A stretch of DNA of 64,000 bases from Halomonas salipaludis (GTDB taxonomy: Bacteria > Pseudomonadota > Gammaproteobacteria > Pseudomonadales > Halomonadaceae): NCBI RefSeq assembly GCF_002286975.1, contig NZ_NSKB01000005.1, positions 310,001 to 374,000 on the forward strand. Reading direction: 5' to 3'. How positions within the stretch are numbered: position 1 is the first letter of the stretch; each line of letters opens with the position of its first letter. Below, one piece after another: positions 24,967 through 32,667 of this stretch. A program made the position numbers and the translations under genes. The notes beneath the pieces are model-generated. The model was not told the origin of the DNA, searched no databases, and worked only from the letters and a program-made list of their open reading frames with translations.

Positions 24967-25006
24967 GCAACGCGCCCGCTACCTGGCCAGGTAGCGGGCG
25001 CGTTGC
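24967..25006. terminator. 40-bp perfect palindrome, bidirectional terminator
   Basis: Positions 24967-24986 and 24987-25006 are exact inverted complements, 20 bp each, around a central TGGCCA. It lies between yghU (+) and the convergent RlpA-like gene (-), ending 20 nt before the latter's stop. There is no notable T-tract on either side, but stem strength and position fit termination from both sides. Confidence 0.7.
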
Positions 25007-25025
25007 TGCGGCGTAAAGCCGAGCG

Positions 25026-25415
25026 TCAGTTCGGGGTGGCGATGGGGGTGACTTCCACCCGCGCCACGCCGCGATGCAGCATGTCGAGCTTGCGTGCGGC
25101 GCGCTTGGAGAGGTCGATGATGCGGCCGTCGATGAACGGGCCGCGGTCGTTGATCAGCACTTCCACTTCCTTGCCGGTGTCCGGCCGGGTGACCACGACG
25201 GTGGTGCCCAGCGGCAGCGTGGGATGGGCGGCGGTCAGCGCCTGCTGGTCGAAAGGATCGCCGCTGGCGGTAGTGGCGCCCTGGAAACGGTCGCTGTAGT
25301 AGGAGGCGATGCCCAGCTGAGTCTCGTCGGGATCGGCCGGGTGCGCATGAGCGTAGCCGACGGTCAGCAGAGCCGTCAGGCAGCAGGTGAGCAGAAGTCG
25401 GGATTGGCGTCCCAT
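25026..25415 (-). CDS. Secreted RlpA-like double-psi beta-barrel protein
   Basis: A 129-residue protein with a signal peptide (MGRQSRLLLTCCLTALLTVG, cleavage near AHA) followed by a single RlpA-like barrel: GIASYYSDRFQGATTASG near residue 35, LTAAHPTLPLGT near residue 60, and the conserved INDRGPFIDGRIIDLS near residue 88. The SPOR domain that targets full-size RlpA to the septum is absent and there is no convincing lipobox. RlpA family members are lytic transglycosylases acting on denuded glycan; whether this short form is active is unknown. It stands alone between a terminator palindrome and a GGDEF gene. Confidence 0.85.
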   Translation of the reverse strand: MGRQSRLLLTCCLTALLTVGYAHAHPADPDETQLGIASYYSDRFQGATTASGDPFDQQALTAAHPTLPLGTTVVVTRPDTGKEVEVLINDRGPFIDGRIIDLSKRAARKLDMLHRGVARVEVTPIATPN

Positions 25416-25640
25416 GATGATACCTCACGGATCTCGGGTTGGCCGTGTGTCCACCGATGCGATGAGGGGGCCATAAGTCTACGGATAGTAACCGCCCTGG
25501 CCGGGCCTGGCAACCTATCGTGAAAATCGACGATGATGGCTACAAAATGGCGAAAATCAGCCGAGATGGTCAAAATGCTGCAAGTGCGAGATAAGCCTCT
25601 GATGCCAATCGAAGAAGTGCCGGCTGCGTTTAGGGTACGG

Positions 25641-26531
25641 TCATGCGATGCGCTTATCGTGTAAGTGAGTCTGCGGCGCGGCGCTGGCAGCGCGTTGGTC
25701 ATGGCCTTTGCTGGACGCCACAAGGCGCGCCGGTAAAAAGGCTTCGGTCCTGTTGCGACCGTTGTGCTTGGCTGTGTAGAGGGCCTTGTCGGCATAGCGA
25801 ATCAGGTCGTGACCGTGATCTCGATGCCCTGGTGACATGCTGGCAGCGCCGATGCTGACAGTGACGAACGCCGAGCACGAGGAGTCGGCAAAGGGGATGG
25901 CGTGGCGTGCGAGACTCTCGTGAACCTGTTGGGCCACGTCGAGGCTGCCGTAGTGATCGGTATTGGGCAGCAGTATGGCGAACTCCTCTCCCCCGTAGCG
26001 GGCGACGGTATCGCCCGAGCGTCCCACTGCTTCTTGCAGTGCCTGAGCCACGCGCTTCAGGCAGGCGTCGCCCTGCAGATGGCCATAGCTGTCGTTGTAA
26101 GCCTTGAAGTGGTCGACATCTATCAGCAGCAAGCTGAGGGGGTGCTGTTCGCGGATGGCGCGTTGCCATTCGCGTGACAGGCGCTGTTCGAATTCGCGTC
26201 GATTGGTGATGCCGAGCAGGCCATCGATGCATACCTGGTGTGCCAGTTGCCGGTTGCGAGCGGTAAGCGCTCTGTGTTCCCGCTCTAGGGTCAGCAAGCT
26301 CTCTTCGCGTACCTGATAGGCGCGATATAGCGGCCTCACGATGCCAATCAGGACGAGTACGACCCCTGCCACAAAGGCGATGCTGATGAGTGCTTCGGGA
26401 TGCATGGACGTGGGCATGTTTCGCTGCTTGAACCATGAGGCCACGACAGGTGCGATACTGAGAGCGAGGAGCGTACCGACAAGCAGCACATTTAGATTGG
26501 TCGCTATGGGGCCAGGTGGTGTTCTTTTCAT
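25641..26531 (-). CDS. Membrane-anchored diguanylate cyclase (GGDEF)
   Basis: A 296-residue protein with two N-terminal membrane segments (residues 12-32 and 48-68), a short coiled linker and a C-terminal GGDEF domain. The active-site loop is GGEEF at about residue 180. RSGD lies exactly five residues before it, so the product-inhibition I-site is intact. It should make cyclic-di-GMP. The frame continues 21 codons upstream to 26594, but ATG 26531 (MKRTPPGPIA) gives a more natural N terminus; neither has a strong ribosome-binding site. No sensor domain beyond the membrane segments is seen. The C-terminal 30 residues are low in conservation. Confidence 0.87.
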   Translation of the reverse strand: MKRTPPGPIATNLNVLLVGTLLALSIAPVVASWFKQRNMPTSMHPEALISIAFVAGVVLVLIGIVRPLYRAYQVREESLLTLEREHRALTARNRQLAHQVCIDGLLGITNRREFEQRLSREWQRAIREQHPLSLLLIDVDHFKAYNDSYGHLQGDACLKRVAQALQEAVGRSGDTVARYGGEEFAILLPNTDHYGSLDVAQQVHESLARHAIPFADSSCSAFVTVSIGAASMSPGHRDHGHDLIRYADKALYTAKHNGRNRTEAFLPARLVASSKGHDQRAASAAPQTHLHDKRIA

Positions 26532-27010
26532 GTCAGGCGTCTCGATACGAAGTCCGCAGCTGCGGGCGTAATGGAATGCCAAAGTGACGCACATCGCTGA
26601 CTGGTCGTGTCATGGGACGCACGACCGCGTAGCACTTGGAAGCCGCAGCGTCATGACGAAGACAAGAGTGAACAGGTTGCTTGTGACAGAGGGGGTAAGT
26701 GAAAGCATCCTTGCTGCACTCATCCATGTGCCCATCCATGACAGCTCTCACTGCGACCGCGGCCGGGCATGAAGCGACTTTCCAGTCGCAGATTACTAGC
26801 GAGATTCGTTCCAGGTGGGCGTGGATAATCGATAAAACAAGGAGATAACCCTGGTAGCTAAAGACGCTTTAGCGACAGGCGGCGAGCATGGACCGAGAAT
26901 CGCCCGTGAAGTGTCACCGAGTACCGACGACTCTGGCGAGGGGTGGGATTTATCATTATAAAACAATCGACTGCCCTGTTGGTGTTTGGCAACAGTGGGG
27001 TCGAGGCGGC
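26532..27010. other. Intergenic stretch without a clear gene
   Basis: About 480 nt between two minus-strand genes. It contains one notable hairpin, GCTAAAG-ACG-CTTTAGC (26857-26873), just after AAGGAG (26839-26844). A 36-codon frame starting with CTG at 26851 follows that site and ends at 26961, but a CTG start is rare. No cyclic-di-GMP riboswitch pattern was found. The rest shows nothing recognisable. Confidence 0.4.
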
Positions 27011-27277
27011 TCAGGTATCGACAGCCAGGTGGGCATCCTGAGTGATAAGGGCATCTGCCAGCGCACGTGACGCTAGCGAGAACTCGATCCGCGCAGCGGC
27101 CAGCGCCGTATCATCGCGGGAACGCGTTTGCTGTTCGAGGCGGTCGAGGCGTGCCTTGGCCTTTGCCAGGCGGCGTACCAGGTTGGCATCGATGGCAAGA
27201 TGAGTTGTATCGACCATAGGGTAAGCGGTGGAAAGTGGCTCGGCAGGCAGGTCGCAAGACGCGTCCGGGGCACCCAT
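27011..27277 (-). CDS. Small hypothetical protein with helical/coiled-coil core
   Basis: An 88-residue protein with no recognised family. Residues 30-75 form a likely helical or coiled-coil stretch (NLVRRLAKAKARLDRLEQQ and DTALAAARIEFSLASRALAD). The longer frame begins at 27331, but ATG 27277 is preceded by AGGAGT at 27292-27287 with 9-nt spacing, so I use it; an internal ATG at residue 21 is a weaker alternative. It is followed by a diguanylate-cyclase gene on the other side of a 479-nt gap and could be a cytosolic accessory protein. Coding status is supported by the ribosome-binding site and composition only. Confidence 0.5.
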   Translation of the reverse strand: MGAPDASCDLPAEPLSTAYPMVDTTHLAIDANLVRRLAKAKARLDRLEQQTRSRDDTALAAARIEFSLASRALADALITQDAHLAVDT

Positions 27278-27393
27278 GGTTAAGTCACTCCTGAAAGTAA
27301 CGGCGTTACAGTGGTAGTAGGTGAGGCGCAAGTCGTTACCTCAATCTTCACTATAGTGTGGTGTAGGGAGTTTCAATAGAGCCATCAGGGCGA

Positions 27394-29229
27394 TTATTCA
27401 GCGCTATTTCCCGGGTTTTCAGGCGTCCCGGCCTGTTCTTGACGGCCATCGTTGGCCTGGCGCTTGGTGCGATACATGGCGATGTCGGCCTGACGCAGTA
27501 GCTCTTCGAAGTCCGGCGTGCCACCGTTATAGCAGCTACTGCCTATGCTCACGCCGACGCTGACGCGGCTGCCGTTGGGTAGCGCGATGGGCGCGGTGAT
27601 GGCTTCGGTGAGACGCTGTCGGATCTCGGCCAAGTCGTCTTCATCACCGCAGTTTTCGGCAAGCACGATGAACTCGTCGCCGCCGAAGCGCGCGCAGTGG
27701 TCGCCGGCACGGGCCTGGACGGCGATTCGGCGCGCCACGCGCTGCAGCACTTGGTCGCCGACGGCGTGGCCAAAGCGGTCATTGATCGGCTTGAAGTCGT
27801 CGAGGTCGAGCATCAGTAGCGCCAGTGGCTGTTGCATGCGGCGGCTACGCTCTAGTGCCGAGGCCGCGCACTGTGCCAGGCCATTGCGATTCAGGAGTCC
27901 GGTGAGCATGTCGCGTGAAGCCATGGTCTCGAGCTCGGCGGTACGCTCGGCCACCTTCTGCTCGAGGGCGGCCTCATGGCGCTTGAGGGAGGCGAGCATC
28001 TCGGCCTGGGCCTGCTCCTTCTGTCGCTTGAGTTTGTTGAAGCGCGCCGCCAGGGCGAAGGAGAGCAGCAGCATCTCCAGTGCCGAGCCGATCTGGATGC
28101 CGTGAAGGGTGATGAAGTTGGACGGCAGGATGCCGAGATTGCGTAGCGCGAATACCGAAGCGCCGAGCAGGAATATCGACCAGGCCAGCACGAACAGCCG
28201 TGCGCCGGGAACCTTGCGCAGGCTGCTGCTGATGGCGCAGCTCAGTAACAATAGCGCCGCGCAGAACCCGGTGACGTCCATGACCTGCAGTGCGACTTGC
28301 ATCGGCAGCAGCAGCGCCATGGCCACCGCCAGCCAGCACCACAGCCGGAACGCGCCGAGCACGCGATGCCAGCGCGGGCTGTAGTTAGCAGTGTCGAGGA
28401 AGCTTTGGGCGAACAGTGTGGCCATCGCCGAGGCCAGGGTGAAGCCCAGCGTGACCAGGCGGCCGCTGTGCTCGCCGAGCGCGCTCCAGAAGATCAGCGT
28501 GCCGGTGCCGTTGAAGGTGAGGATCGCCAGGGTAAAGCTACACACGAACAGCGCATAGTGCAGGAAGACCCGTTCTCTGAGGCCGAAGTACAGCAGCAGA
28601 TTGTAGGATCCGAGTGCCAGCAGCATGCCGAAGTAGGTCGCCAGCCAGAAGTTCTGGCGGTCGTTGCTGGTGTAGAAGCGCTCGGGGCTGAGCAGGTTGG
28701 CGCTAAGCATCTTGCTGCCGTGAGACTCCACCCGCGCCAGCAGGGTGACGTCTTCTCCTGCTGCCAGCGTCAGTGGGAATACCGCTTGGCGGTGGGCCAT
28801 GGCGCGCTGCCCAACGGGTACGGCGCTGCCACTCTTCAGCACCTCGGTGGTCTGGTGGCGTACGATGTGCAGCGTGACGTAGTCGAGGAAGGGGTACTCG
28901 AACTGCACGATCCACTGCTGCGCCGCGTCGCTCGCGTTACGCAGCTCGCTGCGCAGCCATACCGGTGCTTGGGTATAGCCGAGGTGCAGGTCGCTGCGCT
29001 GCTGGGCCAATGTGACGTCGATGGGCTCTGTGAGCAGGGCGTCGGGCGTCAGGTCGCCTTGGGCGTCGGCCACGAGCGCGGTATAGGGATCGAGCGCATA
29101 GCGGTCCTGCGCCTCGCTGAGGACAAGCGTCGGGACATCGGCCAGCGCTGCCTGGGTGAGCCAGCAGAGCCCCAATAGCACGCCGGCCAGCAGGCGTGAG
29201 GGCAGTCGAAAGCGCACGGCGGGCTTCAA
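27394..29229 (-). CDS. 7TMR-DISM sensor diguanylate cyclase
   Basis: A 611-residue protein: signal peptide (residues 1-30), periplasmic 7TMR-DISM extracellular domain (about 35-180), seven membrane helices (about 190-390), a coiled coil (about 395-435) and a GGDEF domain with GGDEF at 516-520. RAGD lies five residues before the motif, so the I-site is intact. DISMED2-like domains bind carbohydrates or related ligands; the signal is unknown. The only start consistent with the signal peptide is TTG at 29229 (or GTG four codons later); no strong ribosome-binding site is visible. A terminator of the upstream small gene lies between 29355 and 29384, so it is probably transcribed on its own. Confidence 0.9.
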   Translation of the reverse strand: MKPAVRFRLPSRLLAGVLLGLCWLTQAALADVPTLVLSEAQDRYALDPYTALVADAQGDLTPDALLTEPIDVTLAQQRSDLHLGYTQAPVWLRSELRNASDAAQQWIVQFEYPFLDYVTLHIVRHQTTEVLKSGSAVPVGQRAMAHRQAVFPLTLAAGEDVTLLARVESHGSKMLSANLLSPERFYTSNDRQNFWLATYFGMLLALGSYNLLLYFGLRERVFLHYALFVCSFTLAILTFNGTGTLIFWSALGEHSGRLVTLGFTLASAMATLFAQSFLDTANYSPRWHRVLGAFRLWCWLAVAMALLLPMQVALQVMDVTGFCAALLLLSCAISSSLRKVPGARLFVLAWSIFLLGASVFALRNLGILPSNFITLHGIQIGSALEMLLLSFALAARFNKLKRQKEQAQAEMLASLKRHEAALEQKVAERTAELETMASRDMLTGLLNRNGLAQCAASALERSRRMQQPLALLMLDLDDFKPINDRFGHAVGDQVLQRVARRIAVQARAGDHCARFGGDEFIVLAENCGDEDDLAEIRQRLTEAITAPIALPNGSRVSVGVSIGSSCYNGGTPDFEELLRQADIAMYRTKRQANDGRQEQAGTPENPGNSAE

Positions 29230-29354
29230 TAGGCAGTCTCGTGTTATGGGGATGCGGCATCCATACAGGGATTAACGGTCGCCGGCACGATACCTTTAGC
29301 ACTTTTTGCACTGCCGGGATGCCGTGGAGCCGTTCGCCGGGGCCATAAACGAAA

Positions 29355-29384
29355 CACCCCACGCTGCCGGGGCAGGGTGGGGTG
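29355..29384 (-). terminator. Intrinsic terminator downstream of the 103-residue hypothetical gene
   Basis: CACCCCAC (29355-29362) and GTGGGGTG (29377-29384) pair, with further GC pairing inside. On the minus strand the stem is followed by GTTTCGTTTATGG, a T-rich tract. It lies 33 nt after the stop of the gene at 29418-29729. Confidence 0.65.
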
Positions 29385-29417
29385 ATATCACCGCGTTACA
29401 TCGGACAATGACAGAAG

Positions 29418-29729
29418 TCAGTGCTGGCAGTCTTCCTCGAACAGCTCCGCCTTGGCATCGCGCATGACGTCTTCACATGCCGCTTGATGGGCGAGTTGCA
29501 TTAACAGGCTCTGCGTCACTTCGAAGCCCTTGCCGAGGCAGCTATCCACGTCCTGACGACTCACCCCGGGGGTGACGTCACAGTCAATCTTGATCGTTCT
29601 ACCGCTTCCGTCCAGCCTGTCTGCGATATCTCGCATCAGCCAGGCGATGCGCTCTTTCCAGCTGGCGGATTGTTCTGCGCTCTCGTTTACGCTAAACGTA
29701 CAGTGCCACTCAGGTTTATAGACCTTCAT
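29418..29729 (-). CDS. Hypothetical soluble protein
   Basis: A 103-residue protein of mixed alpha/beta character with no family I recognise. It has no signal peptide or membrane segment. Four cysteines are present (in EWHCTF, KIDCDV, DSCLGK and AACEDV, with a fifth near the C terminus), and the tail is acidic. The frame extends to 29786, but ATG 29729 has GGAGG (29739-29735) at 5-nt spacing. An intrinsic terminator follows. Single-gene unit; function unknown. Confidence 0.65.
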   Translation of the reverse strand: MKVYKPEWHCTFSVNESAEQSASWKERIAWLMRDIADRLDGSGRTIKIDCDVTPGVSRQDVDSCLGKGFEVTQSLLMQLAHQAACEDVMRDAKAELFEEDCQH

Positions 29730-29845
29730 GAGAACCTCCGGTAGGGCTTGGAAAGAATGATCGATCGTGGTCTCTTCTCCGTGCATGACGATGTTACCGG
29801 GCCATCATAGCAGGCTTTGCGCACCCAGCGCTTGCCCGAGCGGTA

Positions 29846-29962
29846 TCAGTCGAGATATTCACTCAGTGCATCGGTAGCGGCGCGCAGATGCTCGGCGTGA
29901 TGGAGCCAGTGGTCGAAAACGTCCTGATCTGCGGGATGGGTAATGGTTGAAGTAACGTGCAT
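29846..29962 (-). CDS. 38-residue small protein with strong expression signals
   Basis: A short frame of 38 codons beginning MHVTSTITHPADQDVFDHW and ending EYLD. AGGAGGG (29977-29971) lies 8 nt before the ATG, and a good sigma-70 promoter (TTGCAG, 17 nt, TATAAC) lies just upstream, overlapped by a 25-bp perfect palindrome. The peptide is acidic and His-rich (six His) and probably one helix. No homologous family is known to me. Complete regulatory signals argue that it is real although it is shorter than usual gene-finding limits. The divergent neighbour is dbpA. Confidence 0.6.
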   Translation of the reverse strand: MHVTSTITHPADQDVFDHWLHHAEHLRAATDALSEYLD

Positions 29963-29990
29963 GGCGTTGACCCTCCTGTGGGCTACACCC

Positions 29991-30019
29991 GTTATATTCT
30001 AGTTCTGATTTTGCTGCAA
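29991..30019 (-). promoter_or_regulatory. Sigma-70 promoter of the 38-codon gene
   Basis: On the minus strand TTGCAG (30019-30014), a 17-nt spacer and TATAAC (29996-29991) match the -35 and -10 hexamers well. Transcription would start near 29984, about 22 nt before the ATG. The -35 hexamer sits inside the palindrome 30007-30031. Confidence 0.65.
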
Positions 30020-30031
30020 TGCAGCAAAATC
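30007..30031. promoter_or_regulatory. 25-bp perfect palindrome, probable operator
   Basis: GATTTTGCTGCA (30007-30018), a central A, and TGCAGCAAAATC (30020-30031) are exact inverted complements. The site covers the -35 region of the small-gene promoter and lies about 100 bp before dbpA. Position over a promoter fits a repressor operator better than a terminator. Confidence 0.6.
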
Positions 30032-30128
30032 TTGTGTGCCAGACTAAATGAAGTCTGGTATGCCATGGGAGAGTGGATGCGCTTTCTGGTATTCTCGCCG
30101 CCCGCATTCTCGCTGCAGGTACTTCTCC

Positions 30129-31529
30129 GTGTCCGATGCCCCCGCCGACGCTGATTTCAGCGCGCTGCCGCTGGCCCCCGAACTGCTCGCCAACCTCGAG
30201 GCGCTGGGCTATCAGCGCATGACGCCGGTACAGGCCGAGGGCCTACCGCCGATGCTGGCCGGACGCGACCTGATCGCCCAGGCCCAGACCGGTTCTGGCA
30301 AGACCGCGGCGTTCGGCCTGGGGCTGCTATCGCGGCTCGAGGTGACGAGCTTTCGCGTGCAGGCGCTGGTGCTGTGCCCGACCCGCGAGCTGGCCGATCA
30401 GGTCGCCGAGGAGCTGCGCCGCCTGGCGCGGCTGCTGGCCAACGTCAAGGTGCTGACGCTGTGCGGCGGGGCGGCACTGGGCCCGCAGCTCAGTTCGCTG
30501 GCCCACGGCGCGCACATCGTGGTGGGTACCCCGGGGCGCGTCGAGGAGCATCTGCGCAAGGGCTCGCTGAACCTGCGCGGCCTCGAAACGCTGGTGCTGG
30601 ACGAAGCCGACCGCATGCTCGACATGGGCTTTCAGACGTCGCTCGAGGCGATCGTTGCCGAGACCCCGCCGCGCCGCCAGACCTGGCTGTTCAGCGCCAC
30701 CTACAGCGAGGCGGTCAAGGCGGTGGCCGAGGCGCTGCTGCGCGAGCCGGCCCGCGTCGAGATCGCCTCGACCCATGATGCCGGCAGCATCGACCAGCGT
30801 GTCTATCGTGTCGCCGATGAGGCGGCGCGCTTCGACGCCTTGCGACGCCTGCTGCTGGCGCTGCGCCCCACCTCGAGCGTGGTGTTCTGCAACACCAAGC
30901 GCGAGACCGATGAGGTGGCCGCGGCACTGTGCGACGCCGGGTTCAGCGCCCTGGCGCTGCACGGCGACCTCGAGCAGGCCGACCGCGACCGGCTGCTGGT
31001 GCTGTTTGCCAACCGCAGCGCCTCGATCCTGGTGGCCACCGACGTGGCGGCCCGCGGGCTGGATATCGCCGCGCTGGACGCGGTCTTCAACTACCAGATC
31101 GCCCGCGACCTGGAGGTGCATGTCCACCGGGTCGGGCGCACCGGGCGCGCAGGAGACTCCGGCGTCGCCTGCACGTTGGTCAGCGAGGCCGAAAGCTACC
31201 GTCTCGAGCGCCTCGTCGAGTTTCTCGGCGCGCCCCTCGAGGAGGCGACGTTGCCGCCGCGCAGCGTGCTCGAGCGCGAGCCGGCGGCGCCGCCAATGGC
31301 CACCCTGCAGCTCGGCAGTGGCAAGCAGCAAAAGCTGCGCCCCGGCGATATACTGGGTGCACTGACCGGGGAGGGCGGCATCAGCGGCGACCAGGTCGGC
31401 AAGATTAAGGTGCTGGCGCGCAGCGCCTATGTCGCGGTCAGCCGCGAGGTGGTCGAGCAGGCCCTGGTCAAGCTGAGCGCCGACCCGCTCAAGGGGCGTC
31501 GCGTTCGCGTACGCCGAATTCGCCACTGA
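30129..31529 (+). CDS. dbpA: ATP-dependent RNA helicase DbpA
   Basis: A 466-residue DEAD-box helicase. Motifs in order: Q-motif region near residue 30, AQTGSGKTA near 55, PTRELADQV near 85, TPGR near 135, VLDEADRMLDMGF near 158, SAT near 190, VATDVAARGLDI near 303, and HRVGRTGRAG near 332. The C-terminal 75 residues (KLRPGDILGALTGEGG, then GKIKV) form the DbpA RNA-binding domain that targets hairpin 92 of 23S rRNA for 50S assembly. The long frame opens upstream at 30048, but GTG 30129 (VSDAPADADF) gives the family length; AGGT lies 9 nt before it. A RIO kinase gene follows after 18 nt. Confidence 0.93.
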   Translation: MSDAPADADFSALPLAPELLANLEALGYQRMTPVQAEGLPPMLAGRDLIAQAQTGSGKTAAFGLGLLSRLEVTSFRVQALVLCPTRELADQVAEELRRLARLLANVKVLTLCGGAALGPQLSSLAHGAHIVVGTPGRVEEHLRKGSLNLRGLETLVLDEADRMLDMGFQTSLEAIVAETPPRRQTWLFSATYSEAVKAVAEALLREPARVEIASTHDAGSIDQRVYRVADEAARFDALRRLLLALRPTSSVVFCNTKRETDEVAAALCDAGFSALALHGDLEQADRDRLLVLFANRSASILVATDVAARGLDIAALDAVFNYQIARDLEVHVHRVGRTGRAGDSGVACTLVSEAESYRLERLVEFLGAPLEEATLPPRSVLEREPAAPPMATLQLGSGKQQKLRPGDILGALTGEGGISGDQVGKIKVLARSAYVAVSREVVEQALVKLSADPLKGRRVRVRRIRH

Positions 31530-31547
31530 ATATGCCACACTAGGGCC

Positions 31548-32408
31548 ATGAAAATACCCAAACGTCTACAGCCGCTGATCGAGGATGGGATGATCGATGA
31601 GGTCGTCACCCAGCTGATGAGCGGCAAGGAAGCCCAGGTCTACGTGGTGCGCTGCGGTGAGGCGCTGCGCTGTGCCAAGGTCTTCAAGGAAGCCAAGCAG
31701 CGCAGTTTCAAGCAGGCGGCGCAGTATCAGGAGGGGCGCCGCGATCGCAACAGCCGCCGCACGCGCGCCATGGCCAAGAAGACCCGCTACGGCCAGAAGG
31801 AGCAGGAGCAGGCCTGGCTGAACGCCGAGGTCGATGCACTCTACCGGCTGGCGGCGGCCGAGGTGCGCGTGCCGCAGCCGTTTGGCTTCGTCGACGGCGT
31901 GCTGCTGATGGAGATGATCCAGGACGCCGAAGGCTACGCCGCCCCGCGCCTGGACGATGTGAGCCTGAGCGCCGAGCAGGCCATCGACTATCATGCCCAG
32001 GTGATGCGCGACGTGGTACGCATGCTGTGTGCCGGCCTGGTGCACGGCGACCTCTCCGAGTTCAACGTACTGGTCGATGCCCACGGTCCGGTGATCATCG
32101 ACCTGCCCCAGGCGGTAGACGCCGCTGGCAATAACAGCGCGGCGAGCATGCTCGAGCGTGACGTCGACAACATGCGCCGCTACTTCGGGCGCTTCGCGCC
32201 GGCGCTGCTCGACACCGACTACGGCAAGGAGATCTGGGCGCTGTATGCCGCCGGCGAGCTGCAACCGGACACGCCGCTGACCGGCTGTTTTACCCCCGAT
32301 ACCCGCGCGGTCGACGTCGACCAGTTGCTCGAGGTCATCGAAGACGCTCGCGAGGCCCACGCCGAGCGCATGGCGGCGCTGGCCGACGAGCAGCAAGACG
32401 AGCAGTGA
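31548..32408 (+). CDS. RIO-family serine protein kinase
   Basis: A 286-residue RIO1-type kinase resembling Pseudomonas PA4780 as recalled. The N-terminal lobe has SGKEAQVYVVR near residue 25 and a Lys in CAKVFKEA. The catalytic loop is LVHGDLSEFN near residue 165 and the metal motif IIDLPQAVD near residue 183. The C-terminal 50 residues are acidic and helical. Archaeal and eukaryotic RIO kinases act in small-subunit ribosome maturation; in bacteria the role is unclear. The 18-nt gap to dbpA implies one transcript and hints at a ribosome-linked function. Confidence 0.9.
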   Translation: MKIPKRLQPLIEDGMIDEVVTQLMSGKEAQVYVVRCGEALRCAKVFKEAKQRSFKQAAQYQEGRRDRNSRRTRAMAKKTRYGQKEQEQAWLNAEVDALYRLAAAEVRVPQPFGFVDGVLLMEMIQDAEGYAAPRLDDVSLSAEQAIDYHAQVMRDVVRMLCAGLVHGDLSEFNVLVDAHGPVIIDLPQAVDAAGNNSAASMLERDVDNMRRYFGRFAPALLDTDYGKEIWALYAAGELQPDTPLTGCFTPDTRAVDVDQLLEVIEDAREAHAERMAALADEQQDEQ

Positions 32409-32473
32409 GCCCTGCAATTAGATGCCGGATTAAGTGATATTCTAATATTTATAATAGTAATGTTTAATATGAG

Positions 32474-32510
32474 GCTTAATCGTTTGCGACGGCCGCTATA
32501 ACGATTAAGC
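32474..32510. promoter_or_regulatory. 10-bp inverted repeat upstream of the chemoreceptor
   Basis: GCTTAATCGT (32474-32483) and ACGATTAAGC (32501-32510) are exact inverted complements with a 17-nt spacer, in an AT-rich patch after the RIO kinase. It may be a terminator stem for the kinase operon or an operator 32 bp upstream of the sigma-28 promoter. Confidence 0.45.
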
Positions 32511-32541
32511 GTTATGCATATGACTCTTTCTGGTGTACGCC

Positions 32542-32568
32542 TAAAGTCTGCGCGGTGAGTGCCGATAA
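32542..32568 (+). promoter_or_regulatory. Sigma-28 (FliA) flagellar promoter
   Basis: TAAA (32542-32545), 15 nt, GCCGATAA (32561-32568) match the flagellar class-3 consensus exactly in sequence and spacing. It lies 100 nt before the chemoreceptor ATG, so the leader would be about 90 nt. Confidence 0.85.
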
Positions 32569-32667
32569 TCAAAGAAGGCAAGATCATCATCACTCGATAA
32601 TAACGACCCGGCAGCCTGACGCGCTCAGGCCTGCCGGCGCCTCGCCGACTCGCAGAGGAACTACGCC

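Noticed and set aside
26820-26900. Possible cyclic-di-GMP riboswitch near GGDEF genes
   Set aside because: The hairpin GCTAAAG-ACG-CTTTAGC lacks the conserved GEMM core and paired stems; adjacent genes also run the wrong way.
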